Source: Chromohalobacter israelensis | GTDB lineage: Bacteria > Pseudomonadota > Gammaproteobacteria > Pseudomonadales > Halomonadaceae | Assembly (NCBI GenBank): GCA_000761475.1 | Contig: JQNW01000001.1 | Location: forward strand, 310,001-374,000 | Length of the DNA: 64,000 bases | Reading direction: 5' to 3' | Part shown: in pieces, positions 18,976-27,454 of the stretch | Layout of the letters: each line of letters begins with the position of its first letter | Position numbering within the stretch: the first letter of the stretch is position 1 | Program-made: the position numbers and the translations under genes | Notes under the pieces: model-generated | The model's input: only the letters and a program-made list of their open reading frames with translations | What the model was told of the DNA's origin: nothing | Database searches by the model: none

Positions 18976-20220
18976 ATGCAAACCCTCATGGGGCTTGTCG
19001 GCGTGATCGCCGTCCTACTGATCGCCTTCGCCCTATCCGAGAACCGACGCGCCATTCGCTTGCGCACCGTCGGCGGCGCCCTCGCCATTCAAGCCGGCCT
19101 GGGCCTGTTCGTGTTGTACATCCCCTTCGGTCACAGCGTGCTGCTGGGCCTGACGCACGGCGTGCAATCCGTCATCGACAGTGCCCAGGCAGGCATGGAT
19201 TTCGTCTTCGGCGGGCTGGTCAGCGATACCATGTTCGAGGTCTTCGGCGATGGCGGTTTCGTCTTCGCCCTGCGCGTCTTGCCGATCATCGTGTTCTTTT
19301 CCTCGCTGGTCGCCGTGCTGTATTACCTGGGCATCATGCGCTGGGTCATCAAGCTGATCGGTGGCGCGTTGCGCAAGCTGCTGGGCACCTCGCGCACCGA
19401 GTCGCTCTCCGCCGCGGCCAATATCTTCGTCGGCCAGACCGAGGCTCCGATGGCCGTGCGCCCCTTCCTGTCACGCATGACGCGCTCCGAGCTGTTCGCG
19501 GTGATGGTCGGTGGTCTGGCCTCGGTCGCCGGCAGCGTGCTGGGCGGTTACGCCGCCATGGGCATCTCCCTCGAGTACCTGCTGGCCGCCTCGTTCATGG
19601 CGGCGCCCGGAGGGTTGTTGATGGCCAAGATGCTGGTGCCGGAAACCGAGCGTCAGGCAGCCGACCTGGAAGAGGTCATCGACGGCGAAGACGAACAGGC
19701 GCCCGCCAACGTCATCGAAGCCGCGGCCAACGGCGCGGCTTCCGGCGTGCAACTGGCCATCAACGTCGGCGGCATGCTGCTCGCGTTCATCGCGCTGATC
19801 GCGCTGGGCAACCAGATCATCGGCGGCATTGGCGGCTGGTTCGGCTATCCGGAACTGACCCTCGAACTGCTGCTCGGCTACCTGTTCGCACCGCTGGCGT
19901 TCTTGATCGGCGTGCCCTGGGCGGAAGCCATTCAAGCCGGCAGTTTCCTCGGCCAGAAGCTGGTGCTCAACGAGTTCGTCGCCTTCGCCAATCTCGCGGC
20001 CGATCCCCAGGCGCTGAGCGCCCATTCCAAGGCGATCGTGATCTTCGCCCTGTGCGGTTTCGCCAACCTCTCGTCCATCGCCATCCTCATGGGGGGACTC
20101 GGCATGATGGCGCCCAACCGGCGCAGCGACATCGCCAGGATGGGGCTCAAGGCGGTTGCCGCCGGCACGCTCTCCAATCTGATGAGTGCCGCCCTGGCAG
20201 GGCTGTTCCTCTCGCTCTGA
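18976..20220 (+). CDS. nupC: Concentrative nucleoside transporter NupC family
   Basis: Inner-membrane symporter (CNT family) importing nucleosides with H+ or Na+. The 414-residue protein has the CNT layout: three N-terminal helices, the [18 protein letters not shown] gate block, the substrate motif [16 protein letters not shown] (about residue 155) and a C-terminal half with [13 protein letters not shown] and [14 protein letters not shown] at 18976 is preceded by CAGGAG. An in-frame extension upstream reaches 18832 but lacks a ribosome site. It has its own terminator and seems to be monocistronic. Confidence 0.93.
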   Translation: MQTLMGLVGVIAVLLIAFALSENRRAIRLRTVGGALAIQAGLGLFVLYIPFGHSVLLGLTHGVQSVIDSAQAGMDFVFGGLVSDTMFEVFGDGGFVFALRVLPIIVFFSSLVAVLYYLGIMRWVIKLIGGALRKLLGTSRTESLSAAANIFVGQTEAPMAVRPFLSRMTRSELFAVMVGGLASVAGSVLGGYAAMGISLEYLLAASFMAAPGGLLMAKMLVPETERQAADLEEVIDGEDEQAPANVIEAAANGAASGVQLAINVGGMLLAFIALIALGNQIIGGIGGWFGYPELTLELLLGYLFAPLAFLIGVPWAEAIQAGSFLGQKLVLNEFVAFANLAADPQALSAHSKAIVIFALCGFANLSSIAILMGGLGMMAPNRRSDIARMGLKAVAAGTLSNLMSAALAGLFLSL

Positions 20221-20237
20221 ATCGCCGCTCACGCACC

Positions 20238-20267
20238 CGCCGGTCGCGCCCGACGCGACCGGCGTTT
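20238..20267 (+). terminator. Rho-independent terminator after nupC
   Basis: Perfect 11-bp stem CGCCGGTCGCG / CGCGACCGGCG (20238-20248 with 20254-20264) with a 5-base loop, followed by TTTGACTT. It lies 17 bases after the nupC stop and isolates nupC from the riboswitch region. Confidence 0.8.
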
Positions 20268-20310
20268 GACTTGCCCGGCACCGCCAAGCAGAATCCCCGT
20301 CCGTCGAGAC

Positions 20311-20513
20311 CCAGGTGCTCGGGAAACGGGTGAGAATCCCGTACTGCCCCCGCAACGGTAATCGCGTGTCGACAGAAACCGCCGCTGCCCGATCGCAAGC
20401 GGCCGCCACTGCCTCTCGTCGCGGCAACATGTCGCCGACGAAGGCGGGAAGGCGTTTCTGTCCGGCGTCGGCATGGCCGACCGCCAGCGCGTCAGTCCGG
20501 AGACCGGCCTGCG
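20311..20513 (+). promoter_or_regulatory. Cobalamin riboswitch upstream of btuB
   Basis: Conserved blocks of the adenosylcobalamin aptamer appear in order: CCAGGTGCTCGGGAAACGGG with TGAGAATCCC (20311-20340), the strongly conserved ACTGCCCCCGCAACGGTAA (20343-20361), a variable arm, and the closing CAGTCCGGAGACCGGCCTG (20493-20511). It lies about 135 bases before the start of btuB, the expected target. With B12 bound it should reduce btuB expression through the downstream hairpin. Confidence 0.93.
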
Positions 20514-20603
20514 TCTCAGCACTGGCTGATGCGGAGGGCTTCGCCAGTGGCGACCGTTGCATTCACGCCGTCCAGGCGACGCGGCGGCGTCACCTTCTGT
20601 CCT

Positions 20604-20645
20604 CCTCATCGCGTAACTCGTTTCTTACGCTGATGAGGCGTTTTT
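20604..20645 (+). terminator. Riboswitch expression platform: terminator overlapping the btuB ribosome site
   Basis: CCTCATC-GCGTAA (20604-20616) pairs with TTACGC-T-GATGAGG (20625-20638), a 13-bp stem with one bulge, followed directly by cgTTTTT. This is a rho-independent terminator. Its right arm contains GAGG at 20635-20638, which is also the only ribosome-binding site for the btuB ATG nine bases later. The same hairpin could therefore end transcription and mask translation. Confidence 0.8.
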
Positions 20646-20647
20646 CC

Positions 20648-22498
20648 ATGTTGCATAAAAAGAACCTGCTGTGGCTCGCCCTTGTCGTGGCGGGCGGCGC
20701 ACAGGCGCAGGGCGATCAACGACTATCCGATCTCCAGGTCACCGCCAACCGGCTTCCCCAGTCGCAGAGCGATGTCCTGGCCAGCACCACCGTCATCGAC
20801 CGCGATGACATCGAGCGCAGCCAGGCCGGCTCGATCATCGACCTGCTGCAAGGCCGTGCGGGCATCGAAATCGCTCAGAGCGGCCCGCCGGGGACGCTCT
20901 CCAGCCTGTTCATGCGCGGCACCGAATCCGACCACAGCCTGGTGCTGGTCGACGGCGTGCGCATCAACTCGGCCACCAGCGGCGGCGCCAGCCTGGAGAT
21001 GCTGCCGCTCGAGGCCATCGAGCGCATCGAGATCGTGCGTGGGCCGCGGGCCGCCGCCTATGGCGCCGATGCCATCGGCGGTGTCATCCAGGTCTTCACC
21101 CGGCGCGGCGCGGCCACCGGCACGCAAGGCGGACTCAAGGCAAGCGCGGGCAGCAACAGCACCCAACGCCAGAGCGCCTGGGTCGCTACCGGCGACGACG
21201 ACACCCGCCTGAACGCCTCGCTCTTTCACCGCGACGGGGACGGCTTCAACGCCACCCAGGCGGACGACAGCGGCGAGCGCGACGGCTTCGAGCGTGCCGG
21301 CGCGCAACTGGGGCTGTCGCATCGCATCAACGACGACGTCGAGGTGAGCGTCAATGCCCTGCGGCAGAACTTCGAGGGCGAATACGACAATTGTGGCTTC
21401 GGCTATTCACCTGGCTGCGAGGACATGCAAACCAAAGGCTATCTGCAGTCCTTTAGCGGCCAGCTCGATGTCCAGCTCCAGCCGGACTGGCAGATGCTGA
21501 TCACCGCCGGCCATTTCGATGAACAGCGTGAGGAGCGTGACGAAGGCACTAGGACGACTCTAAGCGAATCGCATCGCAATGAGGCAGGCATTCAACACCG
21601 CTTTACTCGTGACAATGGCATCGATGTCATTGGTGTCGACTACCGTCAAGACAAGATCGATTATCAGGATGAAGTCGGCGGGAATAGCTATGAAAAAGAT
21701 AGCCGGGAGAATTACGGACTCTACGGCATGATGCAGCGCACTTATGGCGCCCACGAGCTTTCCGGTTCCTTGCGCTACGACGATGACTCCCTGTTCGGCG
21801 ATAAGACTACCGGCAGCTTGGGATATGCTTATCAACTAAGTACCAGCCAACGCATAGGTATTTCCTACAGTACGGCTTACAAAGCCCCGAGCTTACAAGA
21901 ACTTTATGGACCCGAAAGCTGGGGCGCCAATCCGGACCTCAAGGCGGAAGAGTCTAAGAATATCGAGGCATTTTGGGCATTTGATCAAGGGCCTTGGCGC
22001 TCACGAGTCACTGTCTTCCAGAACCGTATTGATAACTTGATCACGACCGTCGGCCAATATCCGAACTCTATCTATCGCAACGTCGACGAAGCCCGTATTC
22101 GCGGAGTCGAACTCAGTGGTGGTTGGCAAGCCGGCGGCTTGACGCTCAGTGCCAGCCTCACTCACCAAGATCCCGAGGACCGGCAAACCGGCGAGCGCTT
22201 GCAGCGTCGTGCCCGTACCTTCGGACGAATCGACGCCGACTACGCCCTGGCCGACTGGTCGTTCGGTGCCACCTTGCGCTCAGCGGGCGACCGGCGAGAC
22301 ACCCAAAATGCCTCTCCCTACGGTGAAACGCTAACCGCCGGCTACGGCGTGGTCGATCTGCGCACCGCCTGGCAGGTCACGTCGATGATCGAACTCTCGG
22401 CCAAGGTCGAGAACGCCTTCGACAAGGAATACCAGTTGGTCGACGGCTACAACACCCAGGATCGCTACGTGGAAGGCGGCGTGACGCTGCGCTTCTGA
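20648..22498 (+). CDS. btuB: TonB-dependent vitamin B12 outer-membrane receptor BtuB
   Basis: Outer-membrane beta-barrel that binds cobalamin and passes it to the periplasm using TonB energy. The 616-residue product matches E. coli BtuB (614). A signal peptide (residues 1 to about 21) is followed by a TonB box-like DLQVTANR, the plug domain (TLSSLFMRGTESDHSLVLVD, then RIEIVRGPRAAAYG and DAIGGVIQ) and a barrel ending in the terminal aromatic VTLRF. The ATG at 20648 is the first codon giving a signal peptide; the frame is open far upstream through the riboswitch. The barrel section from about 21540 to 22180 is markedly AT-richer than its flanks (for example 27 G+C in 60 bases at 21661-21720). 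btuF and cobO lie about 10 kb downstream. Confidence 0.95.
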   Translation: MLHKKNLLWLALVVAGGAQAQGDQRLSDLQVTANRLPQSQSDVLASTTVIDRDDIERSQAGSIIDLLQGRAGIEIAQSGPPGTLSSLFMRGTESDHSLVLVDGVRINSATSGGASLEMLPLEAIERIEIVRGPRAAAYGADAIGGVIQVFTRRGAATGTQGGLKASAGSNSTQRQSAWVATGDDDTRLNASLFHRDGDGFNATQADDSGERDGFERAGAQLGLSHRINDDVEVSVNALRQNFEGEYDNCGFGYSPGCEDMQTKGYLQSFSGQLDVQLQPDWQMLITAGHFDEQREERDEGTRTTLSESHRNEAGIQHRFTRDNGIDVIGVDYRQDKIDYQDEVGGNSYEKDSRENYGLYGMMQRTYGAHELSGSLRYDDDSLFGDKTTGSLGYAYQLSTSQRIGISYSTAYKAPSLQELYGPESWGANPDLKAEESKNIEAFWAFDQGPWRSRVTVFQNRIDNLITTVGQYPNSIYRNVDEARIRGVELSGGWQAGGLTLSASLTHQDPEDRQTGERLQRRARTFGRIDADYALADWSFGATLRSAGDRRDTQNASPYGETLTAGYGVVDLRTAWQVTSMIELSAKVENAFDKEYQLVDGYNTQDRYVEGGVTLRF

Positions 22499-22528
22499 TT
22501 GGCGTCCTTCCACGCAGTGCAATGCATG

Positions 22529-22555
22529 CGCCCTGCCCCTTTCCGGGGTGGGGCG
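22529..22555 (+). terminator. Hairpin after btuB
   Basis: CGCCCTGCCCC (22529-22539) pairs with GGGGTGGGGCG (22545-22555) over 11 bp including two G-U pairs, with a 5-base loop. It begins 30 bases after the btuB stop; only two T follow. Confidence 0.55.
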
Positions 22556-22594
22556 TTATGCTATCCGCCTCACGTCCCCTTCCGGAGCATGCCC

Positions 22595-22897
22595 ATGGCA
22601 CTCAGCAAGACCCAGAGCAGTTTCTATCGCCGCCTGTACGTCGCGCATCTGATCGCCGACGGCACGGCCAGCGTCCCGGCGCTGATCGAAGCCACCGGCA
22701 TGCCGCGTCGCACCGCCCAGGACACCGTCAACGCTCTGGTCGAGCTGGACATCCACTGCGAATTCGAACAGCAACCCGGCGCCAGGCATCATATCGGCCG
22801 TTACGTCATCCGCGACTGGGGGCCCATCGACCCCGCCTGGGTCGCCGCGCACGCCGAGCGCTTGCGCGAAGCCCTGGGCTACCCGCCGCGCGGATAA
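22595..22897 (+). CDS. Small winged-helix DNA-binding protein
   Basis: A 100-residue protein with a predicted helix-turn-helix in the first 60 residues (SVPALIEATGMPRRTAQDTV resembles a recognition-helix region). It probably binds DNA as a small regulator. The start at 22595 was preferred over the ATG six bases upstream because CCGGAG is then spaced seven bases. It precedes the radical SAM gene by 90 bases on the same strand. I recognise the pairing of a small HTH protein with a PA0069-type radical SAM enzyme in pseudomonads only loosely. The target is unknown. Confidence 0.75.
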   Translation: MALSKTQSSFYRRLYVAHLIADGTASVPALIEATGMPRRTAQDTVNALVELDIHCEFEQQPGARHHIGRYVIRDWGPIDPAWVAAHAERLREALGYPPRG

Positions 22898-22987
22898 CGA
22901 TATCCGGAGCGTCGCATGCCACCAGCGGCTTGAACGTACAGGCCAGACGCCTATACTGGCTATAAATACAGTATAGATAACCCGACC

Positions 22988-24064
22988 ATGACGACGCCCA
23001 GTGACCGCTCGCGCGCCCGCAAGGGGCGTGGCGCGACCTTCGATCCGCACAATCGGTTTTCGCCCACGACCAGCGATGCCATCGACGACGGCTGGTGGCA
23101 GGAAGACGCACCGACCCGGCTGGCGACGGAAGTCCGCGACGAGCCGGCGAAAAGCGCGCTCTCCTGGAACCACTCGCCGGATCTGTCCTTCGACCGCTCG
23201 CTGAACCCCTATCGCGGCTGCGAGCACGGCTGCATCTATTGTTTCGCACGACCCAGCCATGCCTACTGGGACATGTCACCGGGACTCGACTTCGAAACCA
23301 GGCTGATCGCGCGAACCGGGATGGTCGAGCGGCTGCGTGACGAACTGGACAAGCCGGGCTATGTCTGTCGGCCGATCAACCTGTCGGGCAACACCGACTG
23401 CTACCAGCCGCTGGAAGCGGAGCGCGGCACGACGCGCGCGCTGCTGGAACTGCTGCTGGACACCCGCCACCCGGTCACGCTGGTGACCAAGAGTGCCTTG
23501 ATTCTGCGCGACAAGGCCTTGCTCGCCGAAATGGCCGAGCACCGCCTGGTGCGCGTCTTCGTCAGCCTGACCAGTCTCGACGATGATCTGAAACGCACTC
23601 TGGAGCCCAGAACCGCGTCGCCGCGCACGCGCCTGAAAATCATGCGCGAGCTCGATGCGGCGGGCGTCCCCGTGGGCGCACTGATCTCGCCCGTGATCCC
23701 GGGACTCACCGACCACGAACTGGAATCACTGCTGGAAGCCGCCCACCAGGCCGGCGCCCGTACCGCCGCCTGGATGCTGCTGCGCCTGCCGCACGAAGTG
23801 GCCCCGCTGTTCGAGGCCTGGCTCCAGGAGCATTATCCGCTGCGGGCGGCCAAGGTCATGAGCCTGATTCGTCAATGCCGCGGCGGCGAGGACTACGATG
23901 CCCGCTTCGGTCATCGCATGCGCGGCGAGGGAGTGTTCGCCCAGCTTCTGGCACAGCGCTTTCGCACGACCTGTCGACGCCTGGGCATCGGGAGCCGTAC
24001 CGAGATGGGACTCGACACCGGCGCGTTTCGCGCCCCGCATGCCCAGGGCGACTTGTTCGGCTGA
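22988..24064 (+). CDS. Radical SAM protein, PA0069 family
   Basis: A 358-residue radical SAM enzyme with the cluster-binding motif CEHGCIYC (Cys 78, 82, 85), a CX3CX2C pattern, followed by FARPSH. The family (PA0069/Rv2578c-like, distantly related to spore photoproduct lyase) has no established reaction known to me. SAM-domain blocks continue with NLSGNTDCYQP and the TLVTKSALILRD strand. The C-terminus is soluble and has no signal. A TATAAATACAGTATAGATAA stretch just before the gene may hold its promoter. The substrate is unknown; DNA or nucleotide repair is only a guess from the family relation. Confidence 0.85.
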   Translation: MTTPSDRSRARKGRGATFDPHNRFSPTTSDAIDDGWWQEDAPTRLATEVRDEPAKSALSWNHSPDLSFDRSLNPYRGCEHGCIYCFARPSHAYWDMSPGLDFETRLIARTGMVERLRDELDKPGYVCRPINLSGNTDCYQPLEAERGTTRALLELLLDTRHPVTLVTKSALILRDKALLAEMAEHRLVRVFVSLTSLDDDLKRTLEPRTASPRTRLKIMRELDAAGVPVGALISPVIPGLTDHELESLLEAAHQAGARTAAWMLLRLPHEVAPLFEAWLQEHYPLRAAKVMSLIRQCRGGEDYDARFGHRMRGEGVFAQLLAQRFRTTCRRLGIGSRTEMGLDTGAFRAPHAQGDLFG

Positions 24065-24085
24065 GCGGGTCGCCGCAAGGCATGC

Positions 24086-25105
24086 TCAGGAGGCATCCTG
24101 GAAGACCATCGCCACACCCGCCCCGTACAGCAGTACCAGGGCCACGCTCTCGAAGCCGATGCGTGCCGGACCGTGCTTCTCGCGACGCACCAGTCCCAGC
24201 AGCAGGACGGCCGTCATCAAGACCGAGAGCGCGATCCACAGCAGGGTCTGGTCGGAGACCGCATGATAGATCGAGCCATCGCGGTAGGCGACGTCCGAGG
24301 CGGCGGCGAACAGGGTATCGAAGGCGTTGCCGCCGATGATGCCGCCCACCGCCAGGGTCAGCGCGCCACGCTTCACGGCGGCCACGGCGGTCACCAACTC
24401 GGGCAACGACGTCGCGACCGAGGTCAGCAACACCCCCACGGCGGTCTGGCTCATGCCCGTTTCTGCCGCCAGGGTCGTGGCCGCTTTTTCCATCACCCAG
24501 CCAGAGATGCCCAGCAGCAAGGCCAGGACCACGAACGCGCCCCATAGTCGCGTCAACGAATGGCGCCTGGCCTCGTCATCCGGCGTATCCTCGCGGGTTT
24601 CGCGCGTGCGTCGGGGCATCCACATCGGTTCGCTGCGGACCTCGTCGATGATGCGCAACCCGTACACGTACCCCAGCAGCAGGATCGGCGTAACGGGATG
24701 AATGCTCCACAAGGTCCATTCCGGCGAGAAACTGGCCACCAGCAACAGGCCGAGCAGGCACATCAGCAGCGTGCCCTGGGCAAGATTGCCGATGGACGCC
24801 GCCGCATGCTCGAGGTTGATGCGCCGCAGCGCCACATCGGCGACGGTGAGGAACAGCGTCTGGACGGCGATCCCGCCCACGGCGTTGCTCATCGCCAACT
24901 CGGGTTGCCCCTTCCAGGCCGCCGTGACCGACAGCACAATGCCGGACAGCGAGGTCGCCATGCCCATCAGCACGGCCCCGGCGATCGCCTCGCCCATTCC
25001 GGTGCGGTCGGCGAGCGTGTCCACCACGCCGGTCAAGCGCGTCCCGACCAGTCCGATGATCAGCGCGCATCCCGCTAATAGCGCCACGCTAAGTGTCAAG
25101 CTCAT
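24086..25105 (-). CDS. Calcium/sodium:proton antiporter-like CaCA protein
   Basis: Inner-membrane cation exchanger of 339 residues and about ten helices. Two inverted alpha-repeats are visible: GMATSLSGIVLSVTAAWKG with SNAVGGIAVQTLF in the first half, and TSVATSLPELVTAVAAVKRG with GGIIGGNAFDTLF in the second. The acidic residue expected in both repeats is Glu in the second (SLPELV) but is replaced by Gly in the first (SLSGIV), so transport chemistry may be altered. It lies 27 bases downstream of the helicase gene and may be co-transcribed with it. The ion is not known. Confidence 0.8.
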   Translation of the reverse strand: MSLTLSVALLAGCALIIGLVGTRLTGVVDTLADRTGMGEAIAGAVLMGMATSLSGIVLSVTAAWKGQPELAMSNAVGGIAVQTLFLTVADVALRRINLEHAAASIGNLAQGTLLMCLLGLLLVASFSPEWTLWSIHPVTPILLLGYVYGLRIIDEVRSEPMWMPRRTRETREDTPDDEARRHSLTRLWGAFVVLALLLGISGWVMEKAATTLAAETGMSQTAVGVLLTSVATSLPELVTAVAAVKRGALTLAVGGIIGGNAFDTLFAAASDVAYRDGSIYHAVSDQTLLWIALSVLMTAVLLLGLVRREKHGPARIGFESVALVLLYGAGVAMVFQDAS

Positions 25106-25132
25106 ATCACTCTTCCCTGAGACATTTGCGCC

Positions 25133-27454
25133 CTACCCTAGCGGAGCCTGGCGCGGCTGGCTATTGCCCTCGTCAACGCTCGACGTTATCCGCCACCAGC
25201 GCGGCAACAAGGCCCGCACCCGTGGCTGGTCGAAGCGATCATCGATCAAGTGGATCGTGCCTCGATCCTCGCGCCCGCGAATGACACGCCCGGCGGCCTG
25301 GATCACTTTCTGGATACCGGGGTAGAGATAGGCGTAGTCGTAGCCGGCGCCGAACATCGTCTGCATGAAGCGGCGCCGCTGCTCGTTGACGGGATTGACC
25401 TGCGGCAGTCCCAGCGTGGCGATGAAGGCACCGACCAGCCGCTCGCCGGGCAGGTCGACCCCCTCGCCGAAGGCCCCACCCAATACCGCGAACCCCACGC
25501 CCTGCCCGTGAGGCGTGAAACGTGCCAGAAACGCGTGCCGCGCCGCTTCATCCATGCCGCGCGACTGCTGCCAGTGCGGCACTTCGGGATGATGTTCGCG
25601 CAGTTGCGCCACCACGTCCTCCAGGTAGGCGAAGCTGCTGAAAAAGGCCAGATAATTGCCCGGGTGACGGGCATAGGTCTCGGCGATCAACGCCGCAATG
25701 GGCGTCAACGAGGCCTGACGCTCGTGAAACCGGGTCGAGATGTGTCGCGCGATGCGCACCTCGAGCTGATCGCTGGCGAAGGGCGAATCCACTTCCTGCC
25801 ACACGCTGTCCCCGGGCAGCCCGAGCAAGTCGCGCTGATAGCGCGACGGCGTCAGAGTGGCCGAGAACAGCACGCTGGCGTGGGCTGCCGCGAAGCGAGG
25901 TGCCAGCATCGACGCCGGCACGAGATTGCGCAGGCTCAAGCGCGCATGACGCAGGCCGCGTGCGCCCTGGCGCAGGGTGATGTCACAGACGAAATGCCGG
26001 TCGAAGCGCTCGGCGATGCGGGCCATCTTCAAGGCATCGAAGTAAAAACGCTGCAAGGTCGGCGACAGCGTGTAGGGCGGTTCGCTCGCTACCTGGCCAA
26101 TGGTGCCGATCAGCCGATGGAGCGCCGACAGCCAGTCGCCGGGGATCTCGGGCAACGGGCAGTGCTCGGCCTCGCACTCGCGCCCCAGTGCATTCCATTC
26201 GCGATTGAGCTGCTTGAGCGCGGCGGTGACGCCGGCGGGCTTCTCGCGTATCAGGGCACGCAGATCTCCCTGATCGAGCGTGGCGCTGTACATGTCGCGC
26301 GCACGCTCGACCAGGTTGTGCGCCTCGTCGACGAGCACGCCAAGGCGCCAGTCATTGGCCTGGGACAAGGCATGCAGCAGGCCGCCGGTGTCGAAATAGT
26401 AGTGATAGTCGGCGACGCTCACATCGCTCCAGCGCGCCATTTCCTGGCCCAGATAATACGGGCACACGTCATGGGACAGCGCGATCTCGCGCAGACGCGC
26501 ACGATCCCACCAGCCGTGCTCGATCACCGCGCGACGCGCGGCGGGCAGCTTGTCGAAAAACCCCGCCGCCAGCGGACAGGACTCGCCGTGACAGGCGCGG
26601 TCGGGATGCTCGCATGCCTTGTCGCGGGCGGTGAGTTCCAGCACACGCAGCGGTGTCGGCGCGACAAGCGGTGCCAGTGCATCCAGCGCCAGTTGGCGGC
26701 CGGGCGTCTTGGCGGCGAGATAGCACAGGCCATCGAGCCGTTGCCGGGGCATGGCCTTGAGCATCGGAAAGAGCGTGCCCAGGGTCTTGCCGGTCCCGGT
26801 GGGCGCCTGGGCCAGCAGGCAACGCCTGGTGCTGGCCGCCTTGTAGACGTTTTCGGCCAGTGCGCGTTGCTCGCCTTGCCAGTCCGCGAACGGAAAGCGC
26901 AAGGTCTCGAGGGCCCGATCGCGTGCCTCGCGATGCGCCGTTTCACGCAACGCCCAGTCGAGAAACGCCTCGCAGTGGGTCACGAAGACATCGTACAGCG
27001 CGGCGCGGCTCATGCGCTGGACGAGCGGCGTCTCGACCTGGCGGGCGACGTCGAAATACACCAATGCCAGCTCGAGCGTCTCGAGCTCGTGCGCCTCGCA
27101 CAGCAGCCAGCCATAAAGATGCAATTGCGCCCAGTGCAGATGCCGGTGGTTCTCCGGCTGACGCGCCAGGTCGCCGCGATGCGTCTTGATTTCCTCGAGA
27201 CGCTGGCGCCGCGGATCGTACCCGTCGGCACGCCCCCGCACGCGCAATCGATGCCCCGACGCGCTCCGGTAAAGGCCGCTCAAGGAAATTTCGCGCTGGT
27301 AGTGTGCCTCGCGTCGCGCGGCGACTCGCGCATGGCCTTCGATGCCCTCTTCCGCGCTGGGCGAGGGCGTGAAACGCAGGTCGAGGTCGCCGCGCTTGGC
27401 CGTGAAGTCGCACAAGGCGCGTACCGCCACGGTGTAGTCCGCCGCCGTGGTCAT
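25133..27454 (-). CDS. Fusion of Cas4/RecB-like nuclease and XPD/DinG-type DNA helicase
   Basis: A 773-residue ATP-dependent helicase with an N-terminal nuclease-like region. Residues 35-115 show the PD-(D/E)XK pattern: His 41, Asp 77 in GRADGY, Glu 88-Ile-Lys 90, then Gln 110 and Tyr 114 in AQLHLYGW. From residue 200 the helicase follows: Walker A APTGTGKT (217-224), four cysteines of an XPD-type iron-sulfur cluster (Cys 281, 288, 293, 331), DEAH (376-379), and motif VI-like QAAGRVIRG near the end. It starts with ATG overlapping the FAN1 stop (ATGA). The partner suggests a role in repair of crosslinked or branched DNA; that is inference. Confidence 0.85.
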   Translation of the reverse strand: MTTAADYTVAVRALCDFTAKRGDLDLRFTPSPSAEEGIEGHARVAARREAHYQREISLSGLYRSASGHRLRVRGRADGYDPRRQRLEEIKTHRGDLARQPENHRHLHWAQLHLYGWLLCEAHELETLELALVYFDVARQVETPLVQRMSRAALYDVFVTHCEAFLDWALRETAHREARDRALETLRFPFADWQGEQRALAENVYKAASTRRCLLAQAPTGTGKTLGTLFPMLKAMPRQRLDGLCYLAAKTPGRQLALDALAPLVAPTPLRVLELTARDKACEHPDRACHGESCPLAAGFFDKLPAARRAVIEHGWWDRARLREIALSHDVCPYYLGQEMARWSDVSVADYHYYFDTGGLLHALSQANDWRLGVLVDEAHNLVERARDMYSATLDQGDLRALIREKPAGVTAALKQLNREWNALGRECEAEHCPLPEIPGDWLSALHRLIGTIGQVASEPPYTLSPTLQRFYFDALKMARIAERFDRHFVCDITLRQGARGLRHARLSLRNLVPASMLAPRFAAAHASVLFSATLTPSRYQRDLLGLPGDSVWQEVDSPFASDQLEVRIARHISTRFHERQASLTPIAALIAETYARHPGNYLAFFSSFAYLEDVVAQLREHHPEVPHWQQSRGMDEAARHAFLARFTPHGQGVGFAVLGGAFGEGVDLPGERLVGAFIATLGLPQVNPVNEQRRRFMQTMFGAGYDYAYLYPGIQKVIQAAGRVIRGREDRGTIHLIDDRFDQPRVRALLPRWWRITSSVDEGNSQPRQAPLG

